Assembly: GCA_964640125.1 (NCBI GenBank)
Contig: CAZXGG010000008.1
Location: 13,786 to 77,785, forward strand
Origin: G020353115 sp964640125
Lineage (GTDB): Bacteria; Bacteroidota; Bacteroidia; Bacteroidales; VadinHA17
Reading direction: 5' to 3'
DNA: 64,000 bases
Part shown: positions 62,437-64,000 of the stretch, one piece after another
Numbering within the stretch: the first letter of the stretch is position 1
How the letters are laid out: every line of letters begins with the position of its first letter
Made by a program: the position numbers and the translations under genes
The notes under the pieces: model-generated
Databases searched by the model: none
What the model was told of the DNA's origin: nothing
Seen by the model: the letters and a program-made list of their open reading frames with translations, nothing else

Positions 62437-63780
62437 ATGAAACGGATTCTGTTAATTACTATTTCCCTGCTGGTTCTTTCTGCATGTACCCCTTCATTAA
62501 ATGAAGAAAACCAGAGAATAATTGATGAAATGGATAAGTCGCTGAGATTTGAGCTGTTGGATGCCTGGTATCCGGTAACCATCGATTCTGTATACGGAGG
62601 ATTCCTGAGCGATTTTACCTATGATTGGCAGCCGGACGGCCCTCAGAATAAGATGATCGTTACCCAAACCAGGCAGGTTTGGACAGCTTCAAAAGCTGCT
62701 GTTTTTCTTGATGAAGATCGTTACCGGGAAATAGCCGAACATGGATATCGTTTTTTGAGGGAAGAAATGTGGGATAGCACCAATGGTGGCTTTTTTACGC
62801 TGCGTAACCGTGAGGGGGAAGCTCTTCCGATAACCTCTGGGGATAATAAAAGTGTCTACGGTAACGCATTTGCCATATATGCCCTGACAGCGTATTATGC
62901 TGTGTCCGGCGATCCCTCTGCTCTCCAGCTTGCCAGGGAAACATTCCTGTGGCTTGATAAGCGTAGCCATGATCCTCAGTACAAAGGATATTTCAGCCGT
63001 ATCATGGAGGGTGATTCCACATTGGTCGAAGGTAGTTCGATAATGAATGAGCGTGATTTCGGAAGAAATGGCTGGAAAGATCAGAATTCCTCCATTCATT
63101 TACTGGAAGCCTTTACCGAGTTATATCAGGTCTGGCCGGACAGCCTGCTGCATCATCGCCTTCTTGAAATGCTTCAACTAATAAGAGATACGATCACTAC
63201 CGATAAGGGATACCTGACATTGTTTTTGGAACGGGATTGGACTCCTGTCTCTTTTCGTGATTCGTCGGATGCAGTACGGCAGGCGAACTATTTCATGGAC
63301 CATGTTTCTTTTGGCCATGATGTTGAAACAGCTTACCTGATGTTGGAAGCTTCCCATGTTCTGGGACTGGATCCTGATACAAAAACAGTGACAATCGCAA
63401 AAAAAATGGTTGATCATGCCCTTGCCAGAGGGTGGGATGATGAAAACGGGGGATTCTATTATCAGGGATATTATTTTATTGACTCGGACTCTATCTCTAT
63501 TATCAGCGACGTGAAAACGTGGTGGGTGCAAGCAGAAGGATTAAACTCTTTACTCCTGATGTCAGAATTGTTTCCTGAACAGGAAGAGTATTATCAGGCT
63601 TTCAGAAAACAATGGGAGTATATAAACAGGTATCTTATCGATCATGAACATGGAGGCTGGTATGAAGAGGGTTTGGATAAGAGTCCTGAACAGGCAGATG
63701 CCCCAAAAGGGAAAGACTGGAAAGTTAACTATCATACCATGCGAGCGCTGATGAACTGCATAAACATGTTGAAATCATAA
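62437..63780 (+). CDS. AGE-family 2-epimerase lipoprotein (cellobiose/mannobiose type)
   Basis: The 447 residues have a lipoprotein signal (ISLLVLSAC). The (alpha/alpha)6 barrel of the N-acylglucosamine 2-epimerase family follows, with RQVWTASKAAVF, GGFFTLRNREG, FGHDVETAYLM, KTWWVQAEGLNSLL and KVNYHTMRALM, which supply the catalytic His residues. Next to a GH26 mannanase it would convert mannobiose to mannosyl-glucose. An exported epimerase is somewhat unusual, since most act in the cytoplasm. The start at 62437 is preferred over the TTG at 62431. Confidence 0.87.
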   Translation: MKRILLITISLLVLSACTPSLNEENQRIIDEMDKSLRFELLDAWYPVTIDSVYGGFLSDFTYDWQPDGPQNKMIVTQTRQVWTASKAAVFLDEDRYREIAEHGYRFLREEMWDSTNGGFFTLRNREGEALPITSGDNKSVYGNAFAIYALTAYYAVSGDPSALQLARETFLWLDKRSHDPQYKGYFSRIMEGDSTLVEGSSIMNERDFGRNGWKDQNSSIHLLEAFTELYQVWPDSLLHHRLLEMLQLIRDTITTDKGYLTLFLERDWTPVSFRDSSDAVRQANYFMDHVSFGHDVETAYLMLEASHVLGLDPDTKTVTIAKKMVDHALARGWDDENGGFYYQGYYFIDSDSISIISDVKTWWVQAEGLNSLLLMSELFPEQEEYYQAFRKQWEYINRYLIDHEHGGWYEEGLDKSPEQADAPKGKDWKVNYHTMRALMNCINMLKS

Positions 63781-63799
63781 GTAATATATGTTAGATGGT

Positions 63800-63994
63800 G
63801 GGCTAAAGCCCGCTTTTTACTGAGCGCAATATCCCCGGGATAAATCCCGGGGTAACGGATTGATTACCAGGATAATAGCTGACTTACCCCGGCATTCACG
63901 CGAGGGTAACTGAAGGATTACCAGGATAACAGGTGACTTACCCCGGCATTTATGCCGGGGGTACGAGGAATTAAAAAAAACCGGGCTTTAGCCC
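63800..63994. repeat. palindrome-rich element, copy 2
   Basis: The same inverted ends as copy 1 (GGGCTAAAGCCCG at 63800-63812, CGGGCTTTAGCCC at 63982-63994). Here the central stem is a simple hairpin CCCCGGGAT-AA-ATCCCGGGG (63833-63852) without the two side arms, and the following hairpin unit is duplicated, with one copy (about 63885-63910) decayed and one (about 63939-63963) intact. It lies directly after the epimerase gene. Confidence 0.75.
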
Positions 63995-64000
63995 ATAAAC

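Overview
The window comes from a Bacteroidota genome, most likely a Bacteroidales or Marinilabiliales relative known only as a draft or metagenome scaffold. The evidence is the gene order nusB - DUF1573 lipoprotein - yajC - ybbR - coaE, the families DUF3276 (PUR), DUF5606, DUF456 and DUF1573, and several upstream regions that match the Bacteroidota sigma-70 promoter (TTTG, about 19 bases, TAnnTTTG; the clearest is at 6831-6861). No rRNA, tRNA, CRISPR array, transposase or phage gene was seen. Three blocks of exactly 100 N interrupt the sequence. Two of them are flanked by the same exact 55-bp sequence and should collapse, which restores mazG and a Spy-like gene.

Layout. 1-885: the start of a PgpH-type 7TM-HD hydrolase on the minus strand, then about 0.7 kb without a gene that holds a striking run of hairpins. 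886-6705: an NlpC/P60 protein that lacks its catalytic Cys, then a minus-strand iron-associated group (FeoB, a 50-residue FeoB-associated Cys-rich protein, a small lipoprotein, a PepSY-type membrane protein, DUF456) and a PUR-domain protein. 6993-15977: housekeeping block (nusB to purC) including TerB/DnaJ, MazG, SAM hydrolase, PhoH and a remnant of an M3 metallopeptidase. 16399-26399: a helical-repeat protein, a triple-LysM/periplasmic-binding fusion, a cation-chloride-cotransporter-like permease, a phosphoesterase, a lipid cluster (PlsC, DagK-like kinase, HAD phosphatase) and a family 4 uracil-DNA glycosylase.

26529-37375 reads as an envelope-stress and export region: ECF sigma factor, membrane anti-sigma-like protein, two Spy/CpxP-like proteins, a large TPR protein, and a lipoprotein-TolC-MacA-ABC ATPase-ABC permease operon. 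Several neighbouring secreted proteins here carry Gly/Arg/Gln-rich stretches of similar composition.

37749-52789 is catabolic: a LolA-like protein, a large BNR/sortilin-type secreted protein, a lipoprotein-like isoaspartate methyltransferase, xylulokinase and xylose isomerase, a double DUF1080 protein with a Tat-exported Gfo/Idh/MocA oxidoreductase, and then an Xaa-Pro aminopeptidase, a pyrroline-2-carboxylate reductase-like protein and a trans-3-hydroxyproline dehydratase-like protein. This runs on into a second BNR protein, a phosphotriesterase-like lipoprotein, peptidase T, a second Xaa-Pro aminopeptidase and an S37 tripeptidyl-peptidase-like lipoprotein. Taken together, 49137-61033 looks like a pathway for proline- and hydroxyproline-rich peptides such as collagen fragments. 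The window ends with a two-gene mannan cassette (GH26 mannanase, AGE-family 2-epimerase) bracketed by two copies of a palindrome-rich element.

The least explained DNA is non-coding: hairpin arrays with two perfect or near-perfect three-way junctions, a 0.3-kb element with heptamer-built inverted ends, and a dispersed 40-bp core found after two operons.
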